64,000 bases of DNA. It comes from Candidimonas nitroreducens. GTDB lineage: Bacteria > Pseudomonadota > Gammaproteobacteria > Burkholderiales > Burkholderiaceae_B. The translations under genes and the position numbers were made by a program. This document shows positions 21,638 to 30,779 of the stretch, in pieces. How positions within the stretch are numbered: the stretch's first letter is position 1; each line of letters opens with the position of its first letter. The stretch spans positions 62,001 to 126,000 of the forward strand of contig NZ_NJIH01000013.1 of NCBI RefSeq assembly GCF_002209565.1, in the 5' to 3' direction. The notes under the pieces are model-generated. The model was not told where the DNA came from. It did no database searches and worked only from the letters and a program-made list of their open reading frames with translations.

Positions 21638-23731
21638 TTAGGCCTTCAGCACCACCAGAGCATCCAGAGCCATTGCGCCTCGACCCGCGGGCAGGGCGAC
21701 GAAGGGGTTGACGTCCACCGAGGCAAGCCGGTCGCGGGCCGCATGGGCGAACTGCGACAGGGCGCAGAGCGCCTGTGCAATGGCATCGATGTCCGCGCGA
21801 GGCTGGCCGCGCGCGCCCTCGAGCAGGGCCAGGGCACGGGTTTCCTCGATCATGCTGCGGGCCTGCGCCACGTCGAACGGCGCCAGGCGGAAGCTCACGT
21901 CCTTGAGCACTTCCACGAAGATCCCGCCCAGGCCGAACATGACCACGGGGCCGAAGACGGAATCCACGTGCACGCCCATGATGCACTCCGTTCCGTCCTT
22001 GATCATGGGCGCCAGCAGGACGCCGTCGATGCGCGCCCCGGGCGCGTGGCGCCCGACGCTTTCGAGGATGGCGTCGTAAGCTTGCGCCGCATCGCCGGCG
22101 CCGCTGACGTCCAGGCGCACGCCGCCGGCGTCGCTCTTGTGCGGGATGTCGGCCGAAAGAATTTTCATTGCGAGCGCGCAGCCCGCCTGTTCCGCCAGCT
22201 TGGCGGCCTCGGCGCTTGAATGCGCCACCTTGCTGTTCACTACCGGAACGCCTGCCCGCGCCAGTACCTGCATGGACTGCGCCTCGTCGAGAGCGCCGGC
22301 GCCCGCGGGCAGTTCGACTGCGGCTGCCTGTGGCGCCTGCGGGCTGGCCTGGATGCGCGGCCGCGCGGCGGCGATGGTGCGTATCGCCGCGCTGGGGTCG
22401 GAAAAAACCATGGCTCCGCGCCGCTCGAGCTCGGCCCGCTTCTCGTCGGGCAGCAGGGCGCACAAGGCCAGCGGGCGGGCATCGGGGTGCCGGCGCGCGG
22501 CATCCGCCAGCTCGCATATATGGGGCCATAGCGCGTCGGTAGAGCCGGCCGCGGCAAGAAAGACGGCCAGCGCCCCGTAGCGGCCGGTATCCAGCATGCC
22601 GACGATGGTTTCCTGGAGCACGGCCGGATCGGCGACGGCCTGTCCGGTAACGTCGACGGGGTTGTCGGCGCTGGCGAACGCGGTGCGGTCGAGCAGCTTG
22701 CGGCGTGCTTCGGGCGGAAGCGCGGGCAGTGCGAGCTTGCCGTCGTCGGCTTCGTCGGCCATCAGCGCGCCGACTCCGCCCGAAATGGACACGATGCCCA
22801 CACTGGCCTGCGGCGGGCGCCGCCCCCAGACACTGAGCGCATGCCCGATGTTGAAAAAATCTTCTATGCTGCGGGCGCGGATCGCGCCGTATTGCCGGAA
22901 CAGCGCGTCATAGATGGCATCGTCGCCGGCCAGTGCCGCCGTGTGCGAAGCCGCCGCGCGGGCGCCCGAGGCGGTGCGGCCGATCTTGGTGACGACTACG
23001 GGCTTGCCGGCGCGAGCCGCCGCGTCCAGCGCCCGCTTCAGCTTTTCACCATTCTTGCAGCCTTCCATGTAGGCCATGATGATCCGCGTGGCCGGATCTG
23101 CAACCAGCCATTCTATGCAGTCGGCGACCGTCACGTCGCTTTCATTGCCGGTGCTGGCCCAGAAGGAAAGCCCCAGCCCGCGCTGCTTCGCCATGGTGTA
23201 CGCGTAGGCGCCGAATGCGCCGCTCTGGCTGACCATGCCGACGTGTCCGAGCGGCGCCGCGCCCTTCAGGGGTGCCGGGCTGAAAGTTGCATAGACGCGC
23301 TCGCGCATATTCATGAAGCCCAGGCAGTTCGGCCCCAGCAGCCGTATGCCGCGCTCGCCGGCGAGTCGCTCGAGGCGCGCTTGCGCGGCGCGGCCCTCGG
23401 GGCCGGTTTCCGCGAAGCCCGAGCTCAACAGCACGGCGCTCCGGATCTGGCCGGGCCGCGCTTGTTCCAGGGCTTCGCAAACGTGGCGCGCCGGCAGTGC
23501 CAGTATGGCCAGGTCTATGTCCTGTTCGATGTGCCCCAGTGTGGCGTGGCATGCCAGGCCCTGCACTTCGTGTTCCTTGGGGTTGACGGGCAGGATGCGG
23601 CCTGGGTAGCCGTATTGCTTCAATAGCTGGATAGGCGTCGCGCCCACTTTCCCCAGCGTGTTGGATGCGCCGACTACGGCGATGCTGGCGGGCGAGAACA
23701 GGGTTTGCAGCGATGCGGAATCTGTAGTCAT
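21638..23731 (-). CDS. ADP-forming acyl-CoA synthetase (acetate-CoA ligase family)
   Basis: 697 residues with fused alpha and beta parts: CoA-binding Rossmann domain (SPASIAVVGASNTLGKVG, about 13-30), succinyl-CoA-ligase-like domains with the phospho-histidine segment ASHTAALAGDDAIYDALF, and a C-terminal ATP-grasp domain (KILSADIPHKSDAGGV). It activates a carboxylic acid to its CoA thioester with ATP giving ADP + Pi. It is last in a minus-strand run after an acyl-CoA dehydrogenase, Bug receptor and MDR reductase, so it probably activates the acid that the receptor captures. The start at 23731 (MTTDSASL) is preferred; upstream in-frame sequence is antisense to the neighbour. Confidence 0.92.
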   Translation of the reverse strand: MTTDSASLQTLFSPASIAVVGASNTLGKVGATPIQLLKQYGYPGRILPVNPKEHEVQGLACHATLGHIEQDIDLAILALPARHVCEALEQARPGQIRSAVLLSSGFAETGPEGRAAQARLERLAGERGIRLLGPNCLGFMNMRERVYATFSPAPLKGAAPLGHVGMVSQSGAFGAYAYTMAKQRGLGLSFWASTGNESDVTVADCIEWLVADPATRIIMAYMEGCKNGEKLKRALDAAARAGKPVVVTKIGRTASGARAAASHTAALAGDDAIYDALFRQYGAIRARSIEDFFNIGHALSVWGRRPPQASVGIVSISGGVGALMADEADDGKLALPALPPEARRKLLDRTAFASADNPVDVTGQAVADPAVLQETIVGMLDTGRYGALAVFLAAAGSTDALWPHICELADAARRHPDARPLALCALLPDEKRAELERRGAMVFSDPSAAIRTIAAARPRIQASPQAPQAAAVELPAGAGALDEAQSMQVLARAGVPVVNSKVAHSSAEAAKLAEQAGCALAMKILSADIPHKSDAGGVRLDVSGAGDAAQAYDAILESVGRHAPGARIDGVLLAPMIKDGTECIMGVHVDSVFGPVVMFGLGGIFVEVLKDVSFRLAPFDVAQARSMIEETRALALLEGARGQPRADIDAIAQALCALSQFAHAARDRLASVDVNPFVALPAGRGAMALDALVVLKA

Positions 23732-23826
23732 GGCGGATATAAGTATTTTGGCGTGCTTGCTTCGGTGTGCCGCGTGCCGCGTTGCGTTGATCGGCGGGCG
23801 GCGCGGGTGCCGCCGGGCGCCGCGCG

Positions 23827-24822
23827 TCACATCCGCACCACCGTGCGTCCGGAATGGCGGCGCTCGAGCATGTCGTTCAGGCTGCCGCCTATGTCTTCTA
23901 GGGCGATGACGCGGCGCATGCGCTCGAGATGCCGGGGGCGATAGGCGCCGGCCAGCTTGCGCCAGATGTTCCGGCGCAGCTCCATGGGGCTGTTGCCGTT
24001 TATGCCCAGCAGTTTCACCCCGCGCAGTATGAAGGGAAACACGGTGATGTCCAATGCCATGCCGCCGGCATTGCCGAAGGCCGCCACCGCGCCTTCGTTG
24101 CGGGTCGTGCTCAGCAGCCAGGCCAGGGTCTTGCCGCCGACGGAGTCGATGGCGCCGGCCCATAGGCCGCTGCCCAGCGGCTTGACGGTTGCGGCGTCGG
24201 GATAGGCCATCACGCGCCGGGCGCCGAGTCCCAGCAGATAGTCCTTTGCCTCGGGCTTGCCGGAAATGGCGCAGACGGCATAGCCCCGCTGGCTCAGGAT
24301 GTCGATGGCGACACTGGCCACGCCTCCGGTCGCGCCGCTGACCGCCACCTCGCCCGCGTCCGGCGTGAGCCCGCAGTGTTCCAGCCAGTGCAGGGACAGT
24401 GCGGCGGTATAGCCCGCCACGCCCAGGGTTGCCGCGTCGATGGGCGACAGGCCGGCGGGCAGCGGCAGGGCCCATGCGGCCGGCACGCGTGCGTATTCGC
24501 TGAACCCGCCGTCGTGGTCGACGCCGACGCCGAGCCCGTGCACGATCACCGCACAGCCCTCGTGCAGGGTGGGATCGGGCGAGCTGACCACGTGCCCCAC
24601 CAGGTCTATGCCGCCGATGCGTGGGTAGTCGCGGACGATATTTCCCTTGCCGGCGGCGGCCAGCGCGTCCTTGTAGTTGAGGCTGGCGTACGCGACCCGG
24701 ACGATGGTGTCGCCCGCGGACAGTTCGTCGATGCCGAGCGTGACCAGCTCTGCCCGCGGGGCCGCGCCGGCGGCATGCAGCCTGTATGCCTTGAACGGGG
24801 GAATGGAGGGTGTCGGTTTCAT
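23827..24822 (-). CDS. MDR-family oxidoreductase, YhdH/AcuI-like
   Basis: 331-residue zinc-independent medium-chain reductase. A GroES-like N-terminal part (YASLNYKDALAAAGKG near residues 49-62) is followed by a Rossmann domain with VSGATGGVASVAIDIL near 157-172. The closest type I recognise is YhdH/AcuI (acryloyl-CoA or acrylate reductase, NADPH). Its position between the Bug receptor and acyl-CoA synthetase suggests reduction of an enoyl-CoA intermediate. Start ATG 24822 (MKPTPSIPPF) fits the family. Confidence 0.87.
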   Translation of the reverse strand: MKPTPSIPPFKAYRLHAAGAAPRAELVTLGIDELSAGDTIVRVAYASLNYKDALAAAGKGNIVRDYPRIGGIDLVGHVVSSPDPTLHEGCAVIVHGLGVGVDHDGGFSEYARVPAAWALPLPAGLSPIDAATLGVAGYTAALSLHWLEHCGLTPDAGEVAVSGATGGVASVAIDILSQRGYAVCAISGKPEAKDYLLGLGARRVMAYPDAATVKPLGSGLWAGAIDSVGGKTLAWLLSTTRNEGAVAAFGNAGGMALDITVFPFILRGVKLLGINGNSPMELRRNIWRKLAGAYRPRHLERMRRVIALEDIGGSLNDMLERRHSGRTVVRM

Positions 24823-24938
24823 GGCCAGGGGATGTGTATGTCGTGGACGGCGGAGGCCGCATTGCGCTTGGTTCGCGCCCTTGGTATTGCTGCGGCGGAA
24901 TCGCGCCATGGCTTTCGGGGCCATGGCTGCCTGTTGCT

Positions 24939-25898
24939 TCAGCCGCCGATCTTGATGCCCGCCTTGGTGACGATGGCCTGCCATTTGGTGGTCTGGTCGG
25001 CGATGTGCTTGGCGAAGGCCTGCGGCGTGCCGCCCACGGGGTGCATGCCTTGTTCCAGGAAATATTTCCGCACTTCGGGATCTTGGACGACGGCGTTGAT
25101 TTCCCGGTTCAGGCGCGCGATGATTTCCGGGGAGGTGCCTTTGGGCGCCAGGACTCCCCACCACGACGAGGCCGATACCGGGTATCCCAGCTCGGCCAGC
25201 GTCGGCACTTGCGGCTGCGCCTCGCTGCGGTGTTCGCTGGCAATCGCCAGCGCCTTGATCCGGCCGCCCTTCAATTGGCCCAGCGCGGGGGCGAGGTTGT
25301 CGAAGCTGATGGGCACCTGGTTGCTGGACACCGCTATGACGGCTTCGGAGCTGCCCTTGAAGGGCACGTGCTGCAGCTTCAGGTGCGCGGCGCGCTTGAA
25401 CAATTCGGCGGTCAGGTGCGGAATACTGCCGACCCCCGCCGTCGCGTACGACAGGCCGCTGGCAGAGCGGCCCGCGGCCAGCAACTGGTCGAAAGCTTTG
25501 ATCGGGCCCTGCGTGCTGGCGAATATGTAGACCGGCACATCCGTGACCTGCACGATCGGCACCAGGTCTTTCTGCACGTTATAGTTCATGTGCTTGTAGA
25601 ACGCGGGGTTGGTGCCCAGGTTGGCGGTGCCCATCAACAAGGTGTAGCCGTCGGCGGCAGAGCGAACCACGTATTGCGTCCCGATCTGGGTTGCGGCGCC
25701 GGCCTTGTTTTCCACGATCACCGGCTGGCCGATACGGATCGTCAGCTTCTTCGCCAGTATCCGCGCGGCGGTGTCGGTGCCGCCTCCGGCCGCGTAGGGC
25801 ACGACGAGATGTATGGGCCTGGCGGGGTAGTCTGCGGCGCTGGCCAGGCAGGGCAAGAGGCCGACTGCCGCGATCAGCAGTTTGTCGAGGTGTCGCAT
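24939..25898 (-). CDS. Bug/TctC-type periplasmic carboxylate-binding protein
   Basis: 319 residues with a signal peptide (about 1-21, ending LASA). The mature start YPARPIHLVVPYAAGGGTD carries the loop that binds carboxylate ligands in Bug proteins, followed by VENKAGAATQIG and the ADGYTLLMG motif. Bug receptors deliver di/tricarboxylates or aromatic acids, but no TctA/TctB membrane partner is nearby. It is transcribed between the acyl-CoA dehydrogenase and MDR genes. Confidence 0.92.
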   Translation of the reverse strand: MRHLDKLLIAAVGLLPCLASAADYPARPIHLVVPYAAGGGTDTAARILAKKLTIRIGQPVIVENKAGAATQIGTQYVVRSAADGYTLLMGTANLGTNPAFYKHMNYNVQKDLVPIVQVTDVPVYIFASTQGPIKAFDQLLAAGRSASGLSYATAGVGSIPHLTAELFKRAAHLKLQHVPFKGSSEAVIAVSSNQVPISFDNLAPALGQLKGGRIKALAIASEHRSEAQPQVPTLAELGYPVSASSWWGVLAPKGTSPEIIARLNREINAVVQDPEVRKYFLEQGMHPVGGTPQAFAKHIADQTTKWQAIVTKAGIKIGG

Positions 25899-26009
25899 GA
25901 GATGTCTCCTTCGGGGTATGAGTGGGTGCTGTCCATGGAGGCGGACGGGTAGGGGAGCAGTCGTCTTTATCGGGCAGGCGCGGGCCGATGCTGCGGGATC
26001 GGGCGCACG

Positions 26010-27176
26010 CTACCTGCCCACGGGGTGGCCGGCCTGTTTCAGGCTGTGCCGGGCGATTGTCAGTTGATGTATCTGGCTGGTGCCCTCGTACAGGCGGAAC
26101 AGCCTTATGTCGCGATAAAACCTTTCCATGCCGTAGTCGGCGATATAGCCGTAGCCGCCCAGCATCTGGACACAGCGGTCGGCGACGCGGCCGCACATTT
26201 CGGATGAAAAGTATTTGCAGATGGAGGCGTTCATGGTGACGTCCTCGCCCGCATCGCGCTGGCGCGCGGTTTGCAGAACCAGCGCCTGGGCCGCCTGAAT
26301 TTCCGTCTGGCAGTCGGCGATCATGGCCTGCACCAGCTGGAAGTTCATGAGGGCCTGGCCGAATTGCCGCCGTCCGGCAACGAAGGCCATGGCGTCGTTG
26401 AGCATGCGTATCGCGGGCCCGATGCACAGCGCCGCCAGATGGATTCTCTGCTTGTTCAGCACCTTCATGGCGGTCTTGAAGCCATGTCCTTCGAGACCGC
26501 CGACCAGATTGGCGGCGGGCACCCGGCAGTTGTCGAAGTGCACTTCGGATACCGGCGAGCCGGCCTGGCCCATCTTGTCGTAAGGCTTGCCGACCGACAG
26601 GCCGGGGGTGCCGCGCTCTACCAGGAAGGCCGAAATGCCGCCCGCGCCCGGCTTGTCGGGATCGCTGCGGGCCATGACGGTATATAGGTCGGCGATCGGC
26701 GCGTTGGTGATGAAGCATTTGGTGCCGTTGAGCACGAAATCGTCGCCATCCCGGCGTGCCGAGGTCTTCAGCGCGGTGGCGTCCGAGCCGGCCTCGGGCT
26801 CGGTCAGGGCGAACGAGGCCGTCTTTCTGCCTGCCGCCAGGTCGGGCAGGTAGCGCTGCTTTTGTTGCGCGGTGCCGTCGGCGACCAGGCCTTCGGAGCC
26901 GATGCCGGTATTGGTGCCGACCCGGGCGCGGAACGCCACGGAGCATTGCGAAAGCTCTATGGCCGCGAGCGCCAGTTCTTCCATGGTCAGGCCCAGGCCG
27001 CCGTATGCTTCGGGGATGGAATAGCCGAACATGTGTTGTGCGGCCATTTCCGCGACCAGCTCGTCGGGCACGGCGTTTTCGCGGGCGACGCGCTCTTCGT
27101 TGGGCACCAGCCGTTCGCGTACGAATGCACGGAGAGAATCAAGAAACGGGTCGAAGCTGTCCTTGTCGCGGATCAT
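26010..27176 (-). CDS. Acyl-CoA dehydrogenase
   Basis: 388-residue FAD flavoprotein. The N-terminal helical domain has EAYGGLGLT. ALTEPEAGSDAT near residues 124-135 is the FAD/substrate signature, and GGYGYIADYGMERFYRD near 339-356 precedes LYEGTSQIHQ, which holds the usual catalytic Glu. It introduces an alpha-beta double bond into an acyl-CoA, passing electrons to ETF. It is the first gene of the minus-strand run and faces the IclR pair across 27177-27599. Confidence 0.93.
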   Translation of the reverse strand: MIRDKDSFDPFLDSLRAFVRERLVPNEERVARENAVPDELVAEMAAQHMFGYSIPEAYGGLGLTMEELALAAIELSQCSVAFRARVGTNTGIGSEGLVADGTAQQKQRYLPDLAAGRKTASFALTEPEAGSDATALKTSARRDGDDFVLNGTKCFITNAPIADLYTVMARSDPDKPGAGGISAFLVERGTPGLSVGKPYDKMGQAGSPVSEVHFDNCRVPAANLVGGLEGHGFKTAMKVLNKQRIHLAALCIGPAIRMLNDAMAFVAGRRQFGQALMNFQLVQAMIADCQTEIQAAQALVLQTARQRDAGEDVTMNASICKYFSSEMCGRVADRCVQMLGGYGYIADYGMERFYRDIRLFRLYEGTSQIHQLTIARHSLKQAGHPVGR

Positions 27177-27599
27177 GGCGGGTTCCTGAGGTCGGGGAGG
27201 ATTGCGGCTTGCAGCCTTGTGGCGCGCTTGCCGGTATTTGCGTCAAGCGTAGCAATGTGTTTAAAGTATGGGTGCAGAAGTTTTGATATATTGAACGTAA
27301 AGAAATTGGCGTGCCGTGCAATCGGTGCGATCATGCCGATGCGATCGCCGCTGGTGTCTGCCCTTGCCTGGCGCGTGCCATATGCGGGACGGCGCCGATC
27401 CTGCCGCCGATTCCACGGCCGGCCGGTCGCTTAGGCATGGCCGCTGGGCACAGCCAACAGACAGCCAATAAACCGCCAATAAACCGCCAATAGACCGCCA
27501 ATAGACCGCCAATAGACCGCCAATAGACCGCCAATAGACCGCCAATAGACCGCCAATAGACCGCCAATAGACCGCTAATACACACGGAAGCACCCATCG
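27177..27599. promoter_or_regulatory. Divergent promoter region between the acyl-CoA operon and the IclR pair
   Basis: 423 bp. The segment 27245-27305 is AT-rich and near the dehydrogenase start, a plausible promoter for the minus-strand operon. The right part is an 11-bp tandem array (separate entry) ending 26 bp before the first IclR start. A conventional -35/-10 pair was not resolved. Both operons are likely controlled from here. Confidence 0.5.
27464..27573. repeat. Ten tandem 11-bp repeats in an IclR promoter
   Basis: Two copies of GCCAATAAACC (27464-27485) are followed by eight perfect copies of GCCAATAGACC (27486-27573), then a degenerate unit GCTAATACACA and, upstream, a degenerate CCAACAGACA. 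The 11-bp period is close to one helical turn, so repeated bases lie on the same face of the DNA. The array ends 26 bp before the ATG at 27600. Confidence 0.97.
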
Positions 27600-28388
27600 A
27601 TGAGCAAAGCCAGGCCAGCCGCTACCGCCACCGACCCTTCGTTCGCCACGACGCTGGCGCACGGGTTTTCGGTGCTGGAATGCTTTCGCACCAGCGAGCC
27701 GCTGCTCAGCAACAAAGACCTGGTGGCCCGCACCGGGCTGTCCAAGGCCACCATTTCCAGGCTGACCTATACGCTGGCGCTGCGCGGGCTGCTGAATTAC
27801 GACGCCGAGCTGCGCCGCTACCGCCTTGGTTCGCGGGTGCTGTCGCTGGGCTATCCTTTGCTGGCGGGGATTCCCGTCAGGCAGCAGGCGCGCCCGATCA
27901 TGCGGCGGCTGGCCGCGGCAACGGGGGGCACGGTGTCGCTGGGGGTAAGGCACGGAACGCGCATGGTCTATATCGAGACCAACCGCAGCCACGACTTGGC
28001 GTCGTTCCGCCCCGATCTGGGGGCGTCCCTGCCGCTGCTGGCGACGGCCATGGGGCGGGCCTGGCTTTGCGGCGCACGGCACGGCGCGCGCGCGCAGGCT
28101 CTGGATCTGCTGCGCGCAGCGCAAGCCGGCTTGCCGGATCCGGACGAAATCTTCCACGCTGCGCGGGAACAATACGGCCGTCTGGGCTATTGCGTCTCGG
28201 AAGGGGCGTGGTTCGCGGACGTGCACGCCGTTGCCGTACCGCTGGACATCGAGGTCAACGAGGGGCCGCTGATACTCAATTGCGGCATCACCGTGGCGCG
28301 GCTGGACGGCCGGCCCATTGCCGACGTGGCTGGGCGCGATTTATTGCGGGCCGCGGCCGATGTGGCGCGGCTGGGAGGCGCGGCATGA
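27600..28388 (+). CDS. IclR-family transcriptional regulator (first of a pair)
   Basis: 262 residues. The N-terminal winged helix (helix-turn-helix NKDLVARTGLSKATISRLTYTL, about 38-59) precedes a C-terminal effector-binding domain with YGRLGYCVSEGAW. IclR proteins usually sense aromatic or carboxylic acids. It is divergent from the acyl-CoA dehydrogenase/Bug/MDR/synthetase operon, its likely target. Its stop overlaps the next IclR gene (ATGA). Expression may depend on the adjacent 11-bp repeat array. Confidence 0.92.
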   Translation: MSKARPAATATDPSFATTLAHGFSVLECFRTSEPLLSNKDLVARTGLSKATISRLTYTLALRGLLNYDAELRRYRLGSRVLSLGYPLLAGIPVRQQARPIMRRLAAATGGTVSLGVRHGTRMVYIETNRSHDLASFRPDLGASLPLLATAMGRAWLCGARHGARAQALDLLRAAQAGLPDPDEIFHAAREQYGRLGYCVSEGAWFADVHAVAVPLDIEVNEGPLILNCGITVARLDGRPIADVAGRDLLRAAADVARLGGAA

Positions 28389-29209
28389 ATCGCTGGAAGG
28401 CGCTCACTCCGGAAGCCGCGGATCCACAGTTCGCCTCCACCGCCGCTCAGGGCATCGATGTGCTGGGCGCTTTCCGGCCCGGCGAGCCCAGCTTGCGCAA
28501 CCGTGATATTGCCGAGCGCACCGGCATTCCCCGGCCCACCGTCGCACGCCTGGCCGCCACGCTGATCCGGCTGGGCTATCTGCGGCGCGACCCGGCGCAA
28601 AAGGGGCGCTATCTGCTGGGCTTCGGCCTGCTGACCTTGGCGCATCCCCTGCTGGCCAGCATGCAGATCAGGCAGATGGCACGGCCGCTGCTGACGCAGC
28701 TGGCGCGCGAAATCAATGGCGCGGCATCGCTGGTGATACGCGACGGAATCGACATGCTTTATGTGGAAACGGCCAGGGCGAACGAGAGCCTGCGGGCGCA
28801 TCCCGATATCGGCTCGACCTTGCCCATGCTTGCCACCGCGGCGGGCCGCGCCTGGCTGAGCGGCGCGTCTGCCCGCGAGCGCGAAGACGTGCTCAACAGC
28901 CTGCGCGTCAAGGCGCCGGAACAATATGCGGGCAGCATAAAGGGCGCGCAGCGCGCGCTGCGCGATTTCGGGCGCCTGGGCTACTGCGGCAGCGACAGGG
29001 AATGGCGGGCGCATTCGTATGGTTTTGCGGTGCCGATGCGCCAGCCGGTCAATTCGCAGTTATTTGTTTTCAATTGCGGCCTGCCCGCCGAGGCGGGCTC
29101 GTTCCAGGACTTGGCCCGCGCCGTGCCGCCCAGGCTCGCCGCGCTGGTGCGGGGCCTGGAAGAAATGCTCGGGCTGGGCCGCGACAACCGCCACGCCTCG
29201 CATGGCTGA
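28385..29209 (+). CDS. IclR-family transcriptional regulator (second of a pair)
   Basis: 274 residues. The helix-turn-helix RNRDIAERTGIPRPTVARLA lies near residues 38-57 and the IclR effector domain follows, with FGRLGYCGSDREWRAH. It overlaps the preceding IclR gene by 4 bp, so the two are translated together. It clearly resembles but is diverged from its partner, pointing to an old duplication or a heteromeric pair. It converges with dltA, whose stop lies 19 bp away. Confidence 0.92.
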   Translation: MNRWKALTPEAADPQFASTAAQGIDVLGAFRPGEPSLRNRDIAERTGIPRPTVARLAATLIRLGYLRRDPAQKGRYLLGFGLLTLAHPLLASMQIRQMARPLLTQLAREINGAASLVIRDGIDMLYVETARANESLRAHPDIGSTLPMLATAAGRAWLSGASAREREDVLNSLRVKAPEQYAGSIKGAQRALRDFGRLGYCGSDREWRAHSYGFAVPMRQPVNSQLFVFNCGLPAEAGSFQDLARAVPPRLAALVRGLEEMLGLGRDNRHASHG

Positions 29210-29228
29210 TGGCCTGCAGCGCCCCGGC

Positions 29229-30779
29229 CTATTGCTTCGGATTCTGCAAATAGCCTTCCAGCAGCGCCTTGCCGTCGATCTTGTGATTGACCGACATGGG
29301 GAAGGCATCCACCGTCACGACTTCAGATGGCAGCATGTAGGAGGGCAGACGGCGCTCCAGTGCCGGCTTCCAGCTGGCGGCGGGATACGGTGTCCAGGCG
29401 CCCGCGCCCCAGGCGTTGGTGTCACGGGCGTTCGTGCCCTGAACGTTCGCGCCCCGGACGTTCGTGCCCCGGACGTTCGTGCCCCGGACGTTCGTGCCCT
29501 GAACGTTCGTGCCCCGAACCATTTCCACGAAACCTATCAGGCGCACCACGGTGTGATCCGGCCGCCGCAGCGCCAGGCAGATGGCGTTCTTCACCTCGTC
29601 CAGCGCCTGCAGGGCCAGCGAGATCTCGGACAGTTCGATGCGGTAACCGTTGAGCTTGACCTGGTCGTCGCGCCGCCCCAGGCACCACAGCAGGCCATCG
29701 TCGTCCAGGCGGCCCAGGTCGCCGGTGCGCAATCCGCGCCGCCCGTTGGGATGGCGGAACATCCTGGCCTGGTTCAGTTCGGGTTGGTTCAGGTAGCCGC
29801 GCATGACGTGCTCGCCGACGATGCAGATTTCTCCGTCGTGGATTTCGATCTCGCAGTCGGGCTTGGCGTAGCCCACCGGCAGCACGGGGTGCGCGTCCAG
29901 CACGGCCTGGTCGACCTCGATGAGTGTGGTGGCGACCGTGGCTTCGGTGGGGCCGTAGGTGTTCAGGATGCGGGCCTGCGGAAAGCGCTGCTTGAGCCGC
30001 CTGCATAGGGCATGCGGCAGCACCTCGCCGCAAAACAGGAAGGTGTCGAGCAAGGGCAGGCCGGCGGTGCAGAATTCCTTGTTCAGCAGCTGCTGGTGGG
30101 CGAATGAAGGCGTGGATACCCAGCAGCTGATACGCTCGCGCGCCAGGTGCTGCAGCCAGGCCGGGCCGTCCGGGATCTGCTCGCGCGAGTTGAGGACGCA
30201 AGTGCCGCCTTGGGACAGCGTGCCGAACACCTCGAACATGGACAGGTCGAAGCTGAAGGGGGCCTGGTTCATGAAGACGGGTGCGGCGCCCAGCCGGAAG
30301 CTGGCCTGCATCCATTGCGCCAGCAGCCGGACGCTTTCGCGGCCTATCTGCACCCCCTTGGGTTCGCCCGTGCTGCCCGAGGTGAACAGCACATACGCCA
30401 GGCCTTTTTCGGCCAGCGGCTTTGCGGCGTTAGTGGTCGTCTCGAACGCGTCCGTGCCGGCATGGTAGATCAGCGGCGCGCCGACCAGATCCGTGATGCG
30501 GCGGCGCCGCTCTTCGGGGTAGATGCTGTCCACCGGCACGAAGGGCGCGCCCAGCATCAGGCAGGCCGCCATGGCGGTGAAAAAGGCAGCCTGCTTGTGG
30601 CCGGACAGCACGATCGGCACGTCCGGCCCCGCGCCCAGGCTGCGGGCGCGCTGCGCCCATAGCCCGGCTTGCTCGCGCAGCGCGCTCCAGCTCAGGCCGC
30701 GGTCGCTGCCGGCTACCGCGAGCCGCTCGCCGTCCAGTGCGACGTCGGCGAATTGCATTTCGTGCAGGTCGAAATACAT
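29229..30779 (-). CDS. dltA: DltA-like D-alanine carrier-protein ligase with an in-frame repeat insert
   Basis: 516-residue ANL adenylating enzyme that would load D-alanine onto the DltC carrier. A3 core VLFTSGSTGEPKGV (about 131-144), A5 LNTYGPTEATVATT, A7 GLRTGDLGRL, A8 GRRDDQVKLNGYRIEL and the A10 Lys (NHKIDGKAL) are present. Between A8 and A10 (about residues 421-455) a GTNVR-type 5-residue tandem repeat is inserted, encoded by seven 15-bp units. It is the last gene of the dltC-dltD-dltX-dltB-dltA run. The equivalent Bordetella locus is known as dra and D-alanylates an envelope component; specificity here is inferred. Confidence 0.9.
   Translation of the reverse strand: MYFDLHEMQFADVALDGERLAVAGSDRGLSWSALREQAGLWAQRARSLGAGPDVPIVLSGHKQAAFFTAMAACLMLGAPFVPVDSIYPEERRRRITDLVGAPLIYHAGTDAFETTTNAAKPLAEKGLAYVLFTSGSTGEPKGVQIGRESVRLLAQWMQASFRLGAAPVFMNQAPFSFDLSMFEVFGTLSQGGTCVLNSREQIPDGPAWLQHLARERISCWVSTPSFAHQQLLNKEFCTAGLPLLDTFLFCGEVLPHALCRRLKQRFPQARILNTYGPTEATVATTLIEVDQAVLDAHPVLPVGYAKPDCEIEIHDGEICIVGEHVMRGYLNQPELNQARMFRHPNGRRGLRTGDLGRLDDDGLLWCLGRRDDQVKLNGYRIELSEISLALQALDEVKNAICLALRRPDHTVVRLIGFVEMVRGTNVQGTNVRGTNVRGTNVRGANVQGTNARDTNAWGAGAWTPYPAASWKPALERRLPSYMLPSEVVTVDAFPMSVNHKIDGKALLEGYLQNPKQ
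29415..29519 (-). repeat. In-frame 15-bp tandem repeat inside dltA
   Basis: Seven units of 15 bp (consensus GTTCGTGCCCCGGAC on the plus strand) fill 29415-29519; the first (29415-29429) is degenerate. The unit is a multiple of three, so copy-number changes add or remove five residues without a frameshift. The repeat lies in the C-terminal part of the ligase, before the ALERRLPSYM segment. Confidence 0.95.

Noticed and set aside
27331-27597. Minus-strand frame encoding LLAVYWRSIGG repeats
   Set aside because: This is a direct translation of the 11-bp tandem array with no start context, domain or neighbour logic.
29415-29519. dltA broken by repeat expansion
   Set aside because: The repeat is in frame and motifs continue on both sides, including the C-terminal Lys, so the gene is intact.
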